Below, piece by piece: positions 28,009 through 37,583 of a stretch of DNA of 64,000 nt; the stretch's first letter is position 1, and the number at the start of each line of letters is the position of its first letter. The notes under the pieces were generated by a model. It worked only from the letters and a program-made list of their open reading frames with translations, was not told where the DNA came from and did not search any database. Both the position numbers and the translations under genes were made by a program. The DNA comes from Burkholderiales bacterium PBB2 (GTDB taxonomy: Bacteria > Pseudomonadota > Gammaproteobacteria > Burkholderiales > Burkholderiaceae_C), in the NCBI GenBank assembly GCA_002255955.1, contig NKIM01000021.1, positions 1-64,000 of the forward strand. The letters are read 5' to 3'.

Positions 28009-30714
28009 TCAGGCGGCGGCGTCGGCCGACTTGTCGGACTCCAGCGCGCGGTCGATGACCTCGCGCACATCGCTGGACAGGTCGGGCTTGGCAGCCACGC
28101 GGCGGATCGCTTCCAGGGCGGCGCTGCGGTAGGGCTGGGCCAGGGTGGTCCAGCGGTCCATGGCGCGCGCCAGGCGGCTGGCGATCTGCGGGTTGATGGC
28201 GTCCAGGGCCAGCACCTGCTCGGCCCAGAACACATAACCCGCTGCATCGGCGCGGTGGAAGGCGGCCGGGTTGAACATGCACAGCGAGGAGATCAGGCTG
28301 CGCGCGCGGTTCGGGTTCTTGAGCGTGAAGTCCGGGTGCTGGGTCAGCTGCTTGACGCGGGCGAAGCTCTTGCCATCCAGCTCCGGCGTGCGGCCTTGCA
28401 GGGCGAACCACTTGTCGATGACCAGGGCGTCGTCCTTGAACAGCTCGTGGAAGCGGGCCAGGGCCGGCTCGGCCAGCTCGGCATGGGCGTTGACCAGGGC
28501 GCTCAGGGCGCCGAGGCGCTCGGTCATATTGCCGGCGTCCTTGAAGCGCTGGTAGGCGCGGCCGGGCCAGACCGTGTCGCCGCTGCGGGCGGCGTCCAAC
28601 ACCAGCATGCTCAGGGCCAGATTGGCCAAGGCGCGCTTGCCGGAGGACACCGGATCGGGCGTGTAGCCGCCCTGGATCTGGTTGGCCTCGAAGGCTTCGA
28701 TCCAGTCCTCGCGCAGGGCTTGCGCCAGCTGGCCGCGCGCGGCCTCCACGGCGGCGTGGATGGCTTGCGGGTCCACCACCTCCAGCTGCTCGGCGATATA
28801 GCCTTCGCCCGGCAGGGTCAGGGCCAGATCCTTGAAGGCGGCGTCCAGCTCGGGGTGGCGCAGCACGGCGCGCATGGCCTCGATGAAGGCGCTGTCCAGT
28901 TGCAGGGCGCTGCCGCTGCGCACGGCCGCGAGGATGCGGTTCAGGGCCAGTCGCTGGCTGGCTTCCCAGCGGTTGAAAGCATCGGCATCGTGCTGCAGCA
29001 GCACCAGCAAGTCTGCATCGCTGAGGCCGTCGTCCAGCACCACCGGGGCCGAGAAGCCGCGCAGTAGCGAGGGCACGGGCTGGCTGGTCACGTTGGTGAA
29101 GATAAAGCTTTGTTCGGCTTCGTCCAGCACGATCACGCGCTCCAGGCCGGCAGCCTGCGCTTCGCCCTGCAATTGCAGAGGCAAGGCCTGACCCTCAGTG
29201 CTCAGCAGGCCCAGGGCCACCGGGATCACCTGGGGCAGCTTGTGCTCCTGGCCCGGGGTGGCGGGGTTGTGCTGCTTGAGCGTCAGGGTGTAGGTCTGGG
29301 CGGCCGCGTCGTACACGCCGCGGGCTTGCAGGCGCGGCGTGCCGGCTTGCGAGTACCAGCGCTTGAAGTTGTCCAGGCGTGTACTCAGAGCCGAGCCGGG
29401 GTTGGCGTCGGCGATGGCGGCGGCGAAGTCGTCGCAGGTCACGGCCTGGCCGTCATGGCGCTCGAAGTAGAGCTTCATGCCCTTCTCGAAGCCGGCGCGG
29501 CCGACCAGGGTCTGGTACATGCGCACCACTTCCGAGCCCTTTTCGTAGACGGTGGGGGTGTAGAAGTTGTTGATCTCGACAAAGGTGTCGGGGCGCACCG
29601 GGTGGGCCATGGCGCCCGAGTCTTCGGGGAACTGGCTGGCGCGCAGGGCGCGCACGTCCTGGATGCGGCAGACCGCGCGGGCGCTGGCGCCGCCGGCCAT
29701 GTCCATGCTGAATTCCTGGTCGCGGAAAACGGTCAGGCCTTCCTTGAGCGAGAGCTGGAACCAGTCGCGGCAGGTGACGCGGTTGCCGGTCCAGTTGTGG
29801 AAGTACTCGTGCGCGACGATGGATTCGATGCGGCCGAAGTCAGCGTCGGTGGCGGTTGCCGGCGAGGCCAGCAGGGCGCTGGTGTTGAAGATGTTCAGGC
29901 CCTTGTTCTCCATCGCGCCCATATTGAAGTCGGACACGCCGACGACCATGAAGCGTTCCAGATCCAGGGGCAGGCCGAAGCGGGCTTCGTCCCAGACGAT
30001 GGAGGCGATCAGCGAGTTCATCGCATGCTCGGTCTTCTCCAGGTCACCGCGGCGCACGAAGACTTGCAGCAGATGGTCCTTGCCTGCACGGGTGCGCACG
30101 CGCTGTTCGCGCGCCACCAGATCACCCGCCACCAGGGCGAAGAGATAGCTGGGCTTGGGGAAGGGGTCGTGCCATTTGGCGAAATGGCGGCCGTTGTCCA
30201 GGTCGCCCGAGTCCAGCAGATTGCCGTTGGACAGCAGCACCGGGAACTTGGCCTTGTCGGCGCGCAGCAGCACGGTGTAGACCGCCATCACATCGGGGCG
30301 ATCCAGGAAGTAGGTGATGCGGCGGAAGCCCTCGGCCTCGCACTGCGTGAAGAAGCTGCCACCCGAGGTGTAGAGGCCGCTGAGTGCGGTGTTCTTGTCG
30401 GGCGCGCAGGTGTTGCGGATCTCGAGCGCGAAATCGGCATCGGGCACGTTGTCGATGATCAGCTCATGACCTTCCTGGCGGAAGGACACGCTCTCGCCAT
30501 TGATCAGCACGCGCAGCACATTGAGCTCTTCGCCATGCAGGCGCAGGGCGCCGTGGGCGACGGCAGCATTGCGCTCCAGCTGCATCTTGGAGGTGACCAG
30601 GGTCTTGGCCGGGTCCAGATCGAAAGTCAGGTCGACGGTACGGATCCAGAACGCGGGCGCGCAGTAGTCTTCGCGGCGGATCAGGGTGGCAGTGCCTTCA
30701 CGCATGGCGGGCAT
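28009..30714 (-). CDS. pepN: Aminopeptidase N (M1)
   Basis: GAMENKGLNIFN, VAHEYFHNWTGNRVTCRDWFQLSLKEGLTVFRDQEFS. Confidence 0.96.
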   Translation of the reverse strand: MPAMREGTATLIRREDYCAPAFWIRTVDLTFDLDPAKTLVTSKMQLERNAAVAHGALRLHGEELNVLRVLINGESVSFRQEGHELIIDNVPDADFALEIRNTCAPDKNTALSGLYTSGGSFFTQCEAEGFRRITYFLDRPDVMAVYTVLLRADKAKFPVLLSNGNLLDSGDLDNGRHFAKWHDPFPKPSYLFALVAGDLVAREQRVRTRAGKDHLLQVFVRRGDLEKTEHAMNSLIASIVWDEARFGLPLDLERFMVVGVSDFNMGAMENKGLNIFNTSALLASPATATDADFGRIESIVAHEYFHNWTGNRVTCRDWFQLSLKEGLTVFRDQEFSMDMAGGASARAVCRIQDVRALRASQFPEDSGAMAHPVRPDTFVEINNFYTPTVYEKGSEVVRMYQTLVGRAGFEKGMKLYFERHDGQAVTCDDFAAAIADANPGSALSTRLDNFKRWYSQAGTPRLQARGVYDAAAQTYTLTLKQHNPATPGQEHKLPQVIPVALGLLSTEGQALPLQLQGEAQAAGLERVIVLDEAEQSFIFTNVTSQPVPSLLRGFSAPVVLDDGLSDADLLVLLQHDADAFNRWEASQRLALNRILAAVRSGSALQLDSAFIEAMRAVLRHPELDAAFKDLALTLPGEGYIAEQLEVVDPQAIHAAVEAARGQLAQALREDWIEAFEANQIQGGYTPDPVSSGKRALANLALSMLVLDAARSGDTVWPGRAYQRFKDAGNMTERLGALSALVNAHAELAEPALARFHELFKDDALVIDKWFALQGRTPELDGKSFARVKQLTQHPDFTLKNPNRARSLISSLCMFNPAAFHRADAAGYVFWAEQVLALDAINPQIASRLARAMDRWTTLAQPYRSAALEAIRRVAAKPDLSSDVREVIDRALESDKSADAAA

Positions 30715-30812
30715 CCTTGGGTGGCAAGAGGTTTCAAGCCCCGCGCGGGTGGCGCGGGGTCAGAGGCAAGGCAGGGAACGGTCAGGGAAAGAGCCGGGCG
30801 GGCATCTGGGTC

Positions 30813-31917
30813 TCAGACGCCTTGCTTCAGGCTCTCGGTGATGAAGGGATCGAGGTCGCCGTCCAGCACCTTCTGGGTGGCCGAGGTTTCGTAGTTGGTG
30901 CGCAGGTCCTTGATGCGGCTCTGGTCCAGCACATAACTGCGAATCTGGTGGCCCCAGCCCACATCGGTCTTGGTGTCTTCCAGCTTCTGCTGTTCTTCCA
31001 TGCGCTTGCGCATTTCATGGTCGTACAGGCGCGAGCGCAAGCGTTTCCAGGCCACGTCGCGGTTGGAATGCTGGCTGCGGCCGTCCTGGCACTGGACCAC
31101 GATGCCGGTCGGGATATGGGTCAGGCGCACGGCCGAGTCGGTCTTGTTGATGTGCTGGCCGCCGGCGCCGGAGGCGCGGAAGGTGTCGGTGCGCACATCG
31201 GCCGGGTTGATGTCGATCTCGATCGAGTCATCGACTTCCGGGTAGACGAACAGCGAGGCAAAGCTGGTGTGGCGGCCGCCCGAGCTGTCGAATGGGCTCT
31301 TGCGCACCAGGCGGTGCACACCGGTCTCGGTGCGCAGCAGGCCGAAGGCGTATTCGCCCTCCACCTTGATGGTGGCGCTCTTGATGCCGGCCACGTCGCC
31401 GTCGGTCTGGTCTTCTAGCGTCGCCTTGAAGCCCTTGCGCTCGGCGTACTTCAGGTACTGGCGCAGCAGCATACTGGCCCAGTCGCAGGCTTCGGTGCCG
31501 CCGGCGCCGGCCTGGATGTCGACGAAGCAGTTCAGCGGATCGGCCGGGTTGTTGAACATGCGGCGGAATTCCATCTGCTCGACGATCTCCGTCAGCTTGG
31601 CCGCATCGGCCTCGATGGCTTCCAGGCCCGCGAAATCATCCTCGGCCTTGCTCATCTCGTAGAGCTCGGCGTTGTCGGCCAGATTGCTCTCGAGGTGGTC
31701 GACGGTGTTGACCACGTTTTCCAGCGTGCGCTTTTCCTTGCCCAGTTCCTGGGCGCGCTTGGGCTCGTTCCAGACGCTGGGGTTCTCCAGCGCGGCATTG
31801 ACTTCGTTCAGTCGCAGTGCTTTGCGATCGTAGTCAAAGATACCCCCTTAGCGCGGCAGTCCGCGCTGTCAGGTCGGCCAGGGTGCTACCGATGGTGTTG
31901 ATGCGTTCGATGTCCAT
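30813..31917 (-). CDS. prfB: Peptide chain release factor 2, with programmed +1 frameshift at about 31834-31850
   Basis: Frame 0 starts at 31917 ([13 protein letters not shown]...LRGYL) and ends at TGA 31834-31836; minus strand reads AGGGGGTATCTTTGACTA; the body resumes in +1 frame as [10 protein letters not shown]...; [23 protein letters not shown]. Confidence 0.96.
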
Positions 31918-32128
31918 GTTCTTGGTTCCCAAGGAGTACTTGCGGTGGGATGCGTGCGGTCTGGGGCGCGCCGTGCGGGGCGCCTGGCGGGCCCCACCGG
32001 GTTCAGGACGCGGCCAAGCCCGGGTGCTCGCGCATCCGAACCTGCTATTTTCACACGCCGGCGCGCGCTGGTAGCAAAGCGCTTGCCCCAGGCCGCCTTC
32101 CGGGGGAAATGCTGCACACTGCCCAGCC

Positions 32129-32434
32129 ATGAATCTGCATGATTTCGACCGCCCTGCGCCCCTGCCGGGATCGCTGCCGACCGCGCCGCCCAGCGCGCAG
32201 CAGCTGCGCTACTGGCAGCGCACCCGCCGCCTCACCGGTGTTTTGCTGCTGATCTGGTCGGGCGTGGCTTTCGGACTGAGCTACTTTGCCCGCGAGCTGA
32301 GCTTCGATTTCTTTGGCTGGCCCTTCAGCTTCTGGGTGGGCGCCCAAGGGGCGCTGCTGGTGTTCTGCCTGATCGTGGCCGTGTATGCCTGGGCCATGCA
32401 CCGGCTGGACCAACTCCATGCCGGGCCGGGCTGA
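32129..32434 (+). CDS. DUF4212 protein (small subunit of a sodium/solute symporter)
   Basis: YWQRTRRLTGVLLLIWSGVAFGLSYFARELSFDFFGWPFSFWVGAQGALLVFCLIVAVYAWAMHRLD. Confidence 0.85.
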   Translation: MNLHDFDRPAPLPGSLPTAPPSAQQLRYWQRTRRLTGVLLLIWSGVAFGLSYFARELSFDFFGWPFSFWVGAQGALLVFCLIVAVYAWAMHRLDQLHAGPG

Positions 32435-32452
32435 TCGGCCCCTGAGCTCGCT

Positions 32453-33424
32453 TCAGGCGAGCAAAAAGTCTTCGAGGCAGCGCGCCAGCGCTTCGGGTTG
32501 GTCGTGGTGCAGCATGTGGCCGGCATCGGCAATGCGGTGTTTTGCCAGCTGGGGCACGGCGCCGAGCCGGGCTTCGAAATCGGCGCGCGGGTAGCGGTCG
32601 CCCCAGAACTGGCTCAAATCGCTGGCTTCGCCCTCGACCCAGAGCGTGGGCGCGGTGATCAGCTTCCAGCCGGCCACGATTTCATCTTTGCGGTAGAGGA
32701 TGGGGTTGGCGCGCTTGTGCGCCGGGTCGGCCAGCAACTGCCAGCTGCCGTCGGCCTGCTGGCGCGACCAGTGCGGCGCCAGCCAGGCGGCCTTGTCCGG
32801 GCTCAGGCGCGGGTTGGTCTTCATCAAGCGCTGGGCCACGGCCTCGACGCTGGCGTAGGGGCGCAGCTGCGGTGGTTCCTTCAGTTCTTTCAGCCAGGTG
32901 GCCAGACGGCCCGGGGCCTGCTCGGGCTTGGCTTCCGGCAGGCCGAAACCTTCCAGATTGATCAGCCGCCGCACCCGCTCGGGCCGCACGCCGGCATAGC
33001 TCATGACGATATTGCCGCCCATGCTGTGGCCCAGCAGATCGACCGGAGCCTCGGGGCTGAGTCGGTCCAGCAGGGCGTCGAGATCGGCCAGGTAGTCGGG
33101 GAACCAGTAATTGCTGCCCGGGGCGTTGTCACTGAGGCCGAAACCGCGCCAGTCCAGGGTCACGATGGGGCGGCGGTCGTTCAGCGCACTCAGCGCGTCG
33201 ACCACGAACTGGAAGGACGCGCCCACGTCCATCCAGCCATGGACCATCACCAACAGTGGCTGCGCGCTGGCGGTCGAATGCTCGCTTGCGGCCTCGCTGC
33301 GCCAGTGCATCAGGTGGTGGCGCAGGCCGCGCAGTTCCAGGAACTCGCTGCGGTGTGCGCGCTGCACCGGGTAGGGCTTGCGATCAGCGGCTTCGGTGCG
33401 TGGAGGGGGCGTGGTGGCATTCAT
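32453..33424 (-). CDS. Alpha/beta hydrolase
   Basis: MVHGWMDVGASFQFVVD, DWRGFGLSD, LLGHSMGGNIVMSYAG nucleophile elbow. Confidence 0.88.
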   Translation of the reverse strand: MNATTPPPRTEAADRKPYPVQRAHRSEFLELRGLRHHLMHWRSEAASEHSTASAQPLLVMVHGWMDVGASFQFVVDALSALNDRRPIVTLDWRGFGLSDNAPGSNYWFPDYLADLDALLDRLSPEAPVDLLGHSMGGNIVMSYAGVRPERVRRLINLEGFGLPEAKPEQAPGRLATWLKELKEPPQLRPYASVEAVAQRLMKTNPRLSPDKAAWLAPHWSRQQADGSWQLLADPAHKRANPILYRKDEIVAGWKLITAPTLWVEGEASDLSQFWGDRYPRADFEARLGAVPQLAKHRIADAGHMLHHDQPEALARCLEDFLLA

Positions 33425-33547
33425 GACACGCACTGTAGGCCGAATGGCGCTGCGCCGATGTAGCTGGCGCGACAGCGAGCGTTCAAGTGCGCGATCAAAC
33501 GGCTGGGCAGCAAGACCTGACCCCATTCCCCGGGCAGAATGGGGCGC

Positions 33548-34027
33548 ATGATTTCATACACCTTGCGTTCCGCCGAGCCCCGAGATGTGCCGGCCATTGT
33601 GGGCCTGGTCAAGGAGTTGGCCGAGTTCGAGAACCTCAGCCATCTTCTGGAGCTGACGGCGGACAAGCTGCAACTGCATCTCTTCGGCCCCAAGCCCGTG
33701 GTCGAGGCCCTGGTCGGTGAAATCGGCGGCGAGGTGGTGGGCTATGCCCTGTTCTTCACCAATTTCAGCACCTTCCTCGGCAAGCCGGGCCTGTATCTGG
33801 AAGACTTGTACGTGCGCTCGGCGCACCGCCGCAGCGGCTTGGGCCAGGGCATCCTGACCCGCTTGGCGCAGATTGCCGTCGAGCGCGACTACGGCCGCTT
33901 CGAGTGGACCGTGCTGGATTGGAACGAAGACGCGATCCGCTTCTACGAGCGCATGGGCGCCCATGTGCTGCCCGAGTGGCGCATCTGCCGCCTGGCTGGC
34001 CCCGATCTGCAGCGCTACAAAAAGTAG
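33548..34027 (+). CDS. GNAT family N-acetyltransferase
   Basis: GLYLEDLYVRSAHRRSGLGQGILTRLAQIAVERDYGRFEWTVLDWNEDAIRFYERMGA. Confidence 0.9.
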   Translation: MISYTLRSAEPRDVPAIVGLVKELAEFENLSHLLELTADKLQLHLFGPKPVVEALVGEIGGEVVGYALFFTNFSTFLGKPGLYLEDLYVRSAHRRSGLGQGILTRLAQIAVERDYGRFEWTVLDWNEDAIRFYERMGAHVLPEWRICRLAGPDLQRYKK

Positions 34028-34043
34028 GCCGCAGCCTTCTTCT

Positions 34044-34412
34044 TCAGCCGAGCAGGGCCTTCAGCCGCTCAGGCGGCCGGGCGATCAGCGCGCGCTGGCC
34101 ATCGCTGACGATGGGGCGTTGCAGCAGCTTGGGATGAGCGGCCAGTGCCGCCAGCAGTTCGGCCTCGCTCAGTTCGGCCCTGCCCAGCCCCAGAGCTTGG
34201 TATTCGTCTTCACCGCTGCGCAGCAGTTCCCGGGCGTTGAAGCCCGGTTCGGCGGCGCGCAGCTGGCTCAGCAAGACCTGCAGCGCGGGCAGGTCCAGCG
34301 GCGTTTTTTGATAGTCGATGACATCGACTTGGCGGCCGCTGTGTTCCAGCAAGGCCAGGGCTTCGCGCGATTTGGAGCAGCGCGGGTTGTGAAGCAATTG
34401 CAGTGTCGTCAT
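34044..34412 (-). CDS. ArsC-family arsenate reductase-like protein
   Basis: LLHNPRCSKSREALALLEHSG...DYQKTPLDL...RPIVSDGQRALIARPPE. Confidence 0.88.
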   Translation of the reverse strand: MTTLQLLHNPRCSKSREALALLEHSGRQVDVIDYQKTPLDLPALQVLLSQLRAAEPGFNARELLRSGEDEYQALGLGRAELSEAELLAALAAHPKLLQRPIVSDGQRALIARPPERLKALLG

Positions 34413-34454
34413 GGCGCCAGTGTAGGAGGCGCGGCCTGGCTCACTTGCACGGGC

Positions 34455-35258
34455 TCACTTGCTGCCCAGGCCCTTGACGCTGAGGCGGCTGCCCGCCGGA
34501 GAGATCAAGCGCGCTTCGTCCGGCCAGCTCTCCTGGCCGGTCAGGCTGGTGCAGCTGCGCGGCGGCTGGCCCTTGACCGCGTCCGGGTCGCGGTCCTGCG
34601 GATCGGCCGTCAGCGGCAGGCCGAGCAGCTGGCCTTTTTCGCGCCATTCCAGCTCCCAGGCCGGCTTGCTGCTGCAGATGCGCACGCCTTCAAACTGAGG
34701 AAACATCGGGCGCAGATACCAGGGCAGCAGCTCGCTGCGTAGCTTGTGTGCCAGGCGTGCAATGCGGCGCACCTGGCCCATGGTCAGCTGTTCAGCCGGC
34801 GTGCTCAGGCGCAGCGTGGCCATCAGCGAGGCCGAGCCGCGCTTCCAGTTGCGCGCCAGATCGGCATCCTTGCCCAGCTCCGCCGGCAGCACGGGCAGCC
34901 GGAACGTGCCGTCCTCGCTCAGCGGAATCGCTACGTTGCCCTCGTTGTGCTGCAAGGCCAGCTTGGGCGTGAAGCCGGCCGGCTTGCCGTCCTTGAAGCT
35001 GATCTTGAATTCCATGAAGAACTGGCCCTCGCCGTGCTTTTGCATCAGGCCGAGGATTTCGTTCATCTTGCCGTAGGGGATCAGCGAGCCGTCGCGCTGC
35101 AGGGTCATGGAGACGGTCTCCAGCTGCACCGGGCTGCTGGCTGTTTCCGAGGGCGGCGGTGTTTGTGTCTGTGCCTGCGCCTGCAGGGCGATTGTGCTGA
35201 GCGCAGTCAGCAAGGCTCCGGAGAGGCGCGCGGACAAGGTGGCGAAAGAGTGGGTCAT
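34455..35258 (-). CDS. Exported hypothetical protein
   Basis: Signal peptide MTHSFATLSARLSGALLTALSTIALQAQAQ; no family confidently recognised. Confidence 0.65.
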   Translation of the reverse strand: MTHSFATLSARLSGALLTALSTIALQAQAQTQTPPPSETASSPVQLETVSMTLQRDGSLIPYGKMNEILGLMQKHGEGQFFMEFKISFKDGKPAGFTPKLALQHNEGNVAIPLSEDGTFRLPVLPAELGKDADLARNWKRGSASLMATLRLSTPAEQLTMGQVRRIARLAHKLRSELLPWYLRPMFPQFEGVRICSSKPAWELEWREKGQLLGLPLTADPQDRDPDAVKGQPPRSCTSLTGQESWPDEARLISPAGSRLSVKGLGSK

Positions 35259-35285
35259 GAGCAGCGGGTGGGTGGCCGGTGAATT

Positions 35286-35295
35286 GGGGGGGGGG
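35286..35295. repeat. G10 homopolymer (C10 on the minus strand)
   Basis: gaattggggggggggcagg, 28-37 nt upstream of the ATG at 35258. Confidence 0.85.
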
Positions 35296-35337
35296 CAGGT
35301 GCTGCGCCGTGGGTCGTCTTGTCCGGCGCGGCTTGAT

Positions 35338-36021
35338 CTACTTTTTGCACGAAGACACCAGCTTGGGTGCGCCTCGGGCCATGGGGTCGAATGCAAAAAG
35401 CTGGCTGACGCGGGCGTCCTGCACATCGAGGCAGGTACTGCCTTGGCGGATCCGGGTGTGGCCGGGCGCAATCTGCTCCTCGGTCTGTTCGGGCGAGCCC
35501 AGCGCGCTGGCGATGCGCTCGCCCACATCGGGGCGGCGGGTGTTGCTGCGCGGATCGAGGCGCGCCATCTCCGCGGGGCTGATCGCTGCGCCGATCGCCT
35601 GGCGCAGCGGGAGCTTGAGCTTCAAGGGGTCTGGGCTGCTGGCCGCGGGTTCGGGCGGCGGCAGCGCCGGCAACTGCGCTGTGACGCGGGCGGTGGTGGG
35701 CTCGCCGGATGCTGTGATCAGCGCGGCTTCAGGCGTTGTGCTCTGCGCCTGGCGCGGGAGCGGACTGGGCATGCGGGTCTCGGCCTTCATGCGTTCAGCC
35801 CCGTCCCTGTGTCGCGCTTGCGGGCGCAGCGAGGGTCGGCTGAACAGCCGCATCGTCACCCATTGCGCTTGCGGCTCGGCCTTCGGCGTGGCACTGAGGC
35901 TGGCCTGGCGAACATGCAGGAAGAATGCGAGCAGCAGCAGGTGCAGCAGGGCCACACCGAGCCAGGCCCAGCGCCGGGTCGGGCTGCGCGGGTGGAGATA
36001 GTCAGTGCGGCTGCGGTTCAC
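35338..36021 (-). CDS. Single-TM, proline-rich hypothetical protein (TonB-like layout)
   Basis: RRWAWLGVALLHLLLLAFFLHVRQA TM then a Pro-rich linker; overlaps the regulator gene by 4 bp. Confidence 0.6.
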   Translation of the reverse strand: MNRSRTDYLHPRSPTRRWAWLGVALLHLLLLAFFLHVRQASLSATPKAEPQAQWVTMRLFSRPSLRPQARHRDGAERMKAETRMPSPLPRQAQSTTPEAALITASGEPTTARVTAQLPALPPPEPAASSPDPLKLKLPLRQAIGAAISPAEMARLDPRSNTRRPDVGERIASALGSPEQTEEQIAPGHTRIRQGSTCLDVQDARVSQLFAFDPMARGAPKLVSSCKK

Positions 36022-36254
36022 GATTCGGCCTCGCTGGCATCAGGCTCGGGGCCGGGCTCATAACGCAGCAAATCACCGGGCTGGCAGTCCAGGATGTTGC
36101 AGATGCGGCTGAGGGTGTCGAAGCGTACGCCGCGTACCTTGCCGGATTTCAGCAGCGAGAGATTGGCCTCGGTGATGCCCACCCGCTCGGCCAGCTCGCG
36201 CGAGCGCATCTTGCGCCGCGCCAGCATCACGTCCAGGGTCAGAACGATGGGCAT
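36018..36254 (-). CDS. XRE/HipB-type HTH regulator
   Basis: MPIVLTLDVMLARRKMRSRELAERVGITEANLSLLKSGKVRGVRFDTLSRICNILDCQPGDLLRYE. Confidence 0.92.
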   Translation of the reverse strand: MPIVLTLDVMLARRKMRSRELAERVGITEANLSLLKSGKVRGVRFDTLSRICNILDCQPGDLLRYEPGPEPDASEAES

Positions 36255-36853
36255 CAGATGAACTCCGCGTTCTCTTCGGCCACCGCCTGCGCCTGCTGCA
36301 TGACCTGGGCAATGCCCCAGATCACCAGGCCGATGAACAAGCTGATGAAGTGATCGAAGCCCAGGCCCAGCACCAGCTGGCGCTGGCCGGCCGGGTTGCC
36401 CAGGGTCAGCGCCAGGATGGACAGGGTGTGCGCCAGCGGTTGGGCCACCGCGTGCACCACCAAGGCCAGGGCCAGGCGGCGCAGGCGCCGCACCGGCTCG
36501 GTGGTGAAGACTTGGCCCAGGCGGTAGGCGCCGAACAGGCACCAAACCTGCCAGAGCGCGAACAGCAGCACGGCGCTGGGCAAGCAGCTGGCCGCCCAGC
36601 CCCAGGCGCGCGAGGCGGCGTCCAGTTGCAAAGGGATGTCGGTGTCGGTCACCCAGTAGCTGCGCGCCACTTTTTCCAGCCACTCGGCCCGGCTCCAGAG
36701 CTGGGCGGGCACGATCAGCACGATGGCGGCACCGGCCACGCACAGCAGCTGCACCCACAGGGCCAGTCGGCGCACTCGCTCCAGTGGCCGGGGTGTGACG
36801 GCCGCCCGGCGGGGCAAGGTTTGGGCTTGGGTGTCGCTGCGCATGGCCGGCAT
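36254..36853 (-). CDS. DUF2975 membrane protein
   Basis: Multiple TM segments; adjacency to an XRE regulator is typical of DUF2975 proteins. Start at 36853 or 36844. Confidence 0.75.
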   Translation of the reverse strand: MPAMRSDTQAQTLPRRAAVTPRPLERVRRLALWVQLLCVAGAAIVLIVPAQLWSRAEWLEKVARSYWVTDTDIPLQLDAASRAWGWAASCLPSAVLLFALWQVWCLFGAYRLGQVFTTEPVRRLRRLALALVVHAVAQPLAHTLSILALTLGNPAGQRQLVLGLGFDHFISLFIGLVIWGIAQVMQQAQAVAEENAEFI

Positions 36854-36859
36854 TCTCTC

Positions 36860-36892
36860 TTGATAAATTTCTGTAAAACAATAATTTATCAA
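36860..36892. promoter_or_regulatory. Perfect 10 bp inverted repeat upstream of the DUF2975-XRE operon
   Basis: TTGATAAATT-N13-AATTTATCAA. Confidence 0.65.
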
Positions 36893-36977
36893 AATAAGCC
36901 AGCAATTCGCGCGGCAGCGCGGTGCGATGCCGAGCGTGGCGTGCCACGCACCTGGGGCGGTGCGCGCAGCAGCGCGA

Positions 36978-37583
36978 TCAGGGCGCCTGGTCTTCGGGCC
37001 AGCTTGGGTTCAGCAGGTCAAAGAGTTCATGGTCGCGCCAGGCGCCGGCGATGAAGAGGTAGCGACGGCTCAGGCCAATCGGGCTGAAGCCCAGGCGCTG
37101 CAGCACCGCGCGGCTGCGCCGGTTTTCGGGCCGCACGGCCGCCTGCAGCCGGTGCAGGCGCACGCGCGGGCCAAACAGCTCGGCGATGACGGCCTGCAAG
37201 GCCTCGTGCATCAGGCCCTGACCCTGGGCTTGGGCATCCAGGCTGTAACCCAGGCTGGCGTTCTGAAAGGGCCCGCGGCTCAGCTGCGAGATGCCGATCT
37301 GGCCGATCAACTCGGTCGGTGCCTCGCGGCGCGCGAACCAATAGCGCAGGGCGCTGCCGGCGGCAAACTCATCGGCGCCTTGCTGCAAGCGGGCCAGCAC
37401 CACCTCGGGCGTCAGAAAGTCTGGCGGCTGGGGTGGGTCCCAGGGGGCGAGGTGTTCGCGGTTGCGCAGCTGGAAATCGCGCACCGCCTCGCACAAGGCG
37501 GGGGAGGGCGCCCGCAAGAGCAGGCGGGGGCTGTGCAGCTCAGGGCTGGCGCCTGCGTTTGTCATCGTCATCGTTGTCGTCAT
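36978..37583 (-). CDS. GNAT N-acetyltransferase, RimJ-like
   Basis: LHSPRLLLRAPSPALCEAVRDFQLRNREHLAPWDP...LGYSLDAQAQGQGLMHEALQAVIAELF...RLHRLQAAVRPENRRSRAVLQRLGF. Confidence 0.88.
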   Translation of the reverse strand: MTTTMTMTNAGASPELHSPRLLLRAPSPALCEAVRDFQLRNREHLAPWDPPQPPDFLTPEVVLARLQQGADEFAAGSALRYWFARREAPTELIGQIGISQLSRGPFQNASLGYSLDAQAQGQGLMHEALQAVIAELFGPRVRLHRLQAAVRPENRRSRAVLQRLGFSPIGLSRRYLFIAGAWRDHELFDLLNPSWPEDQAP

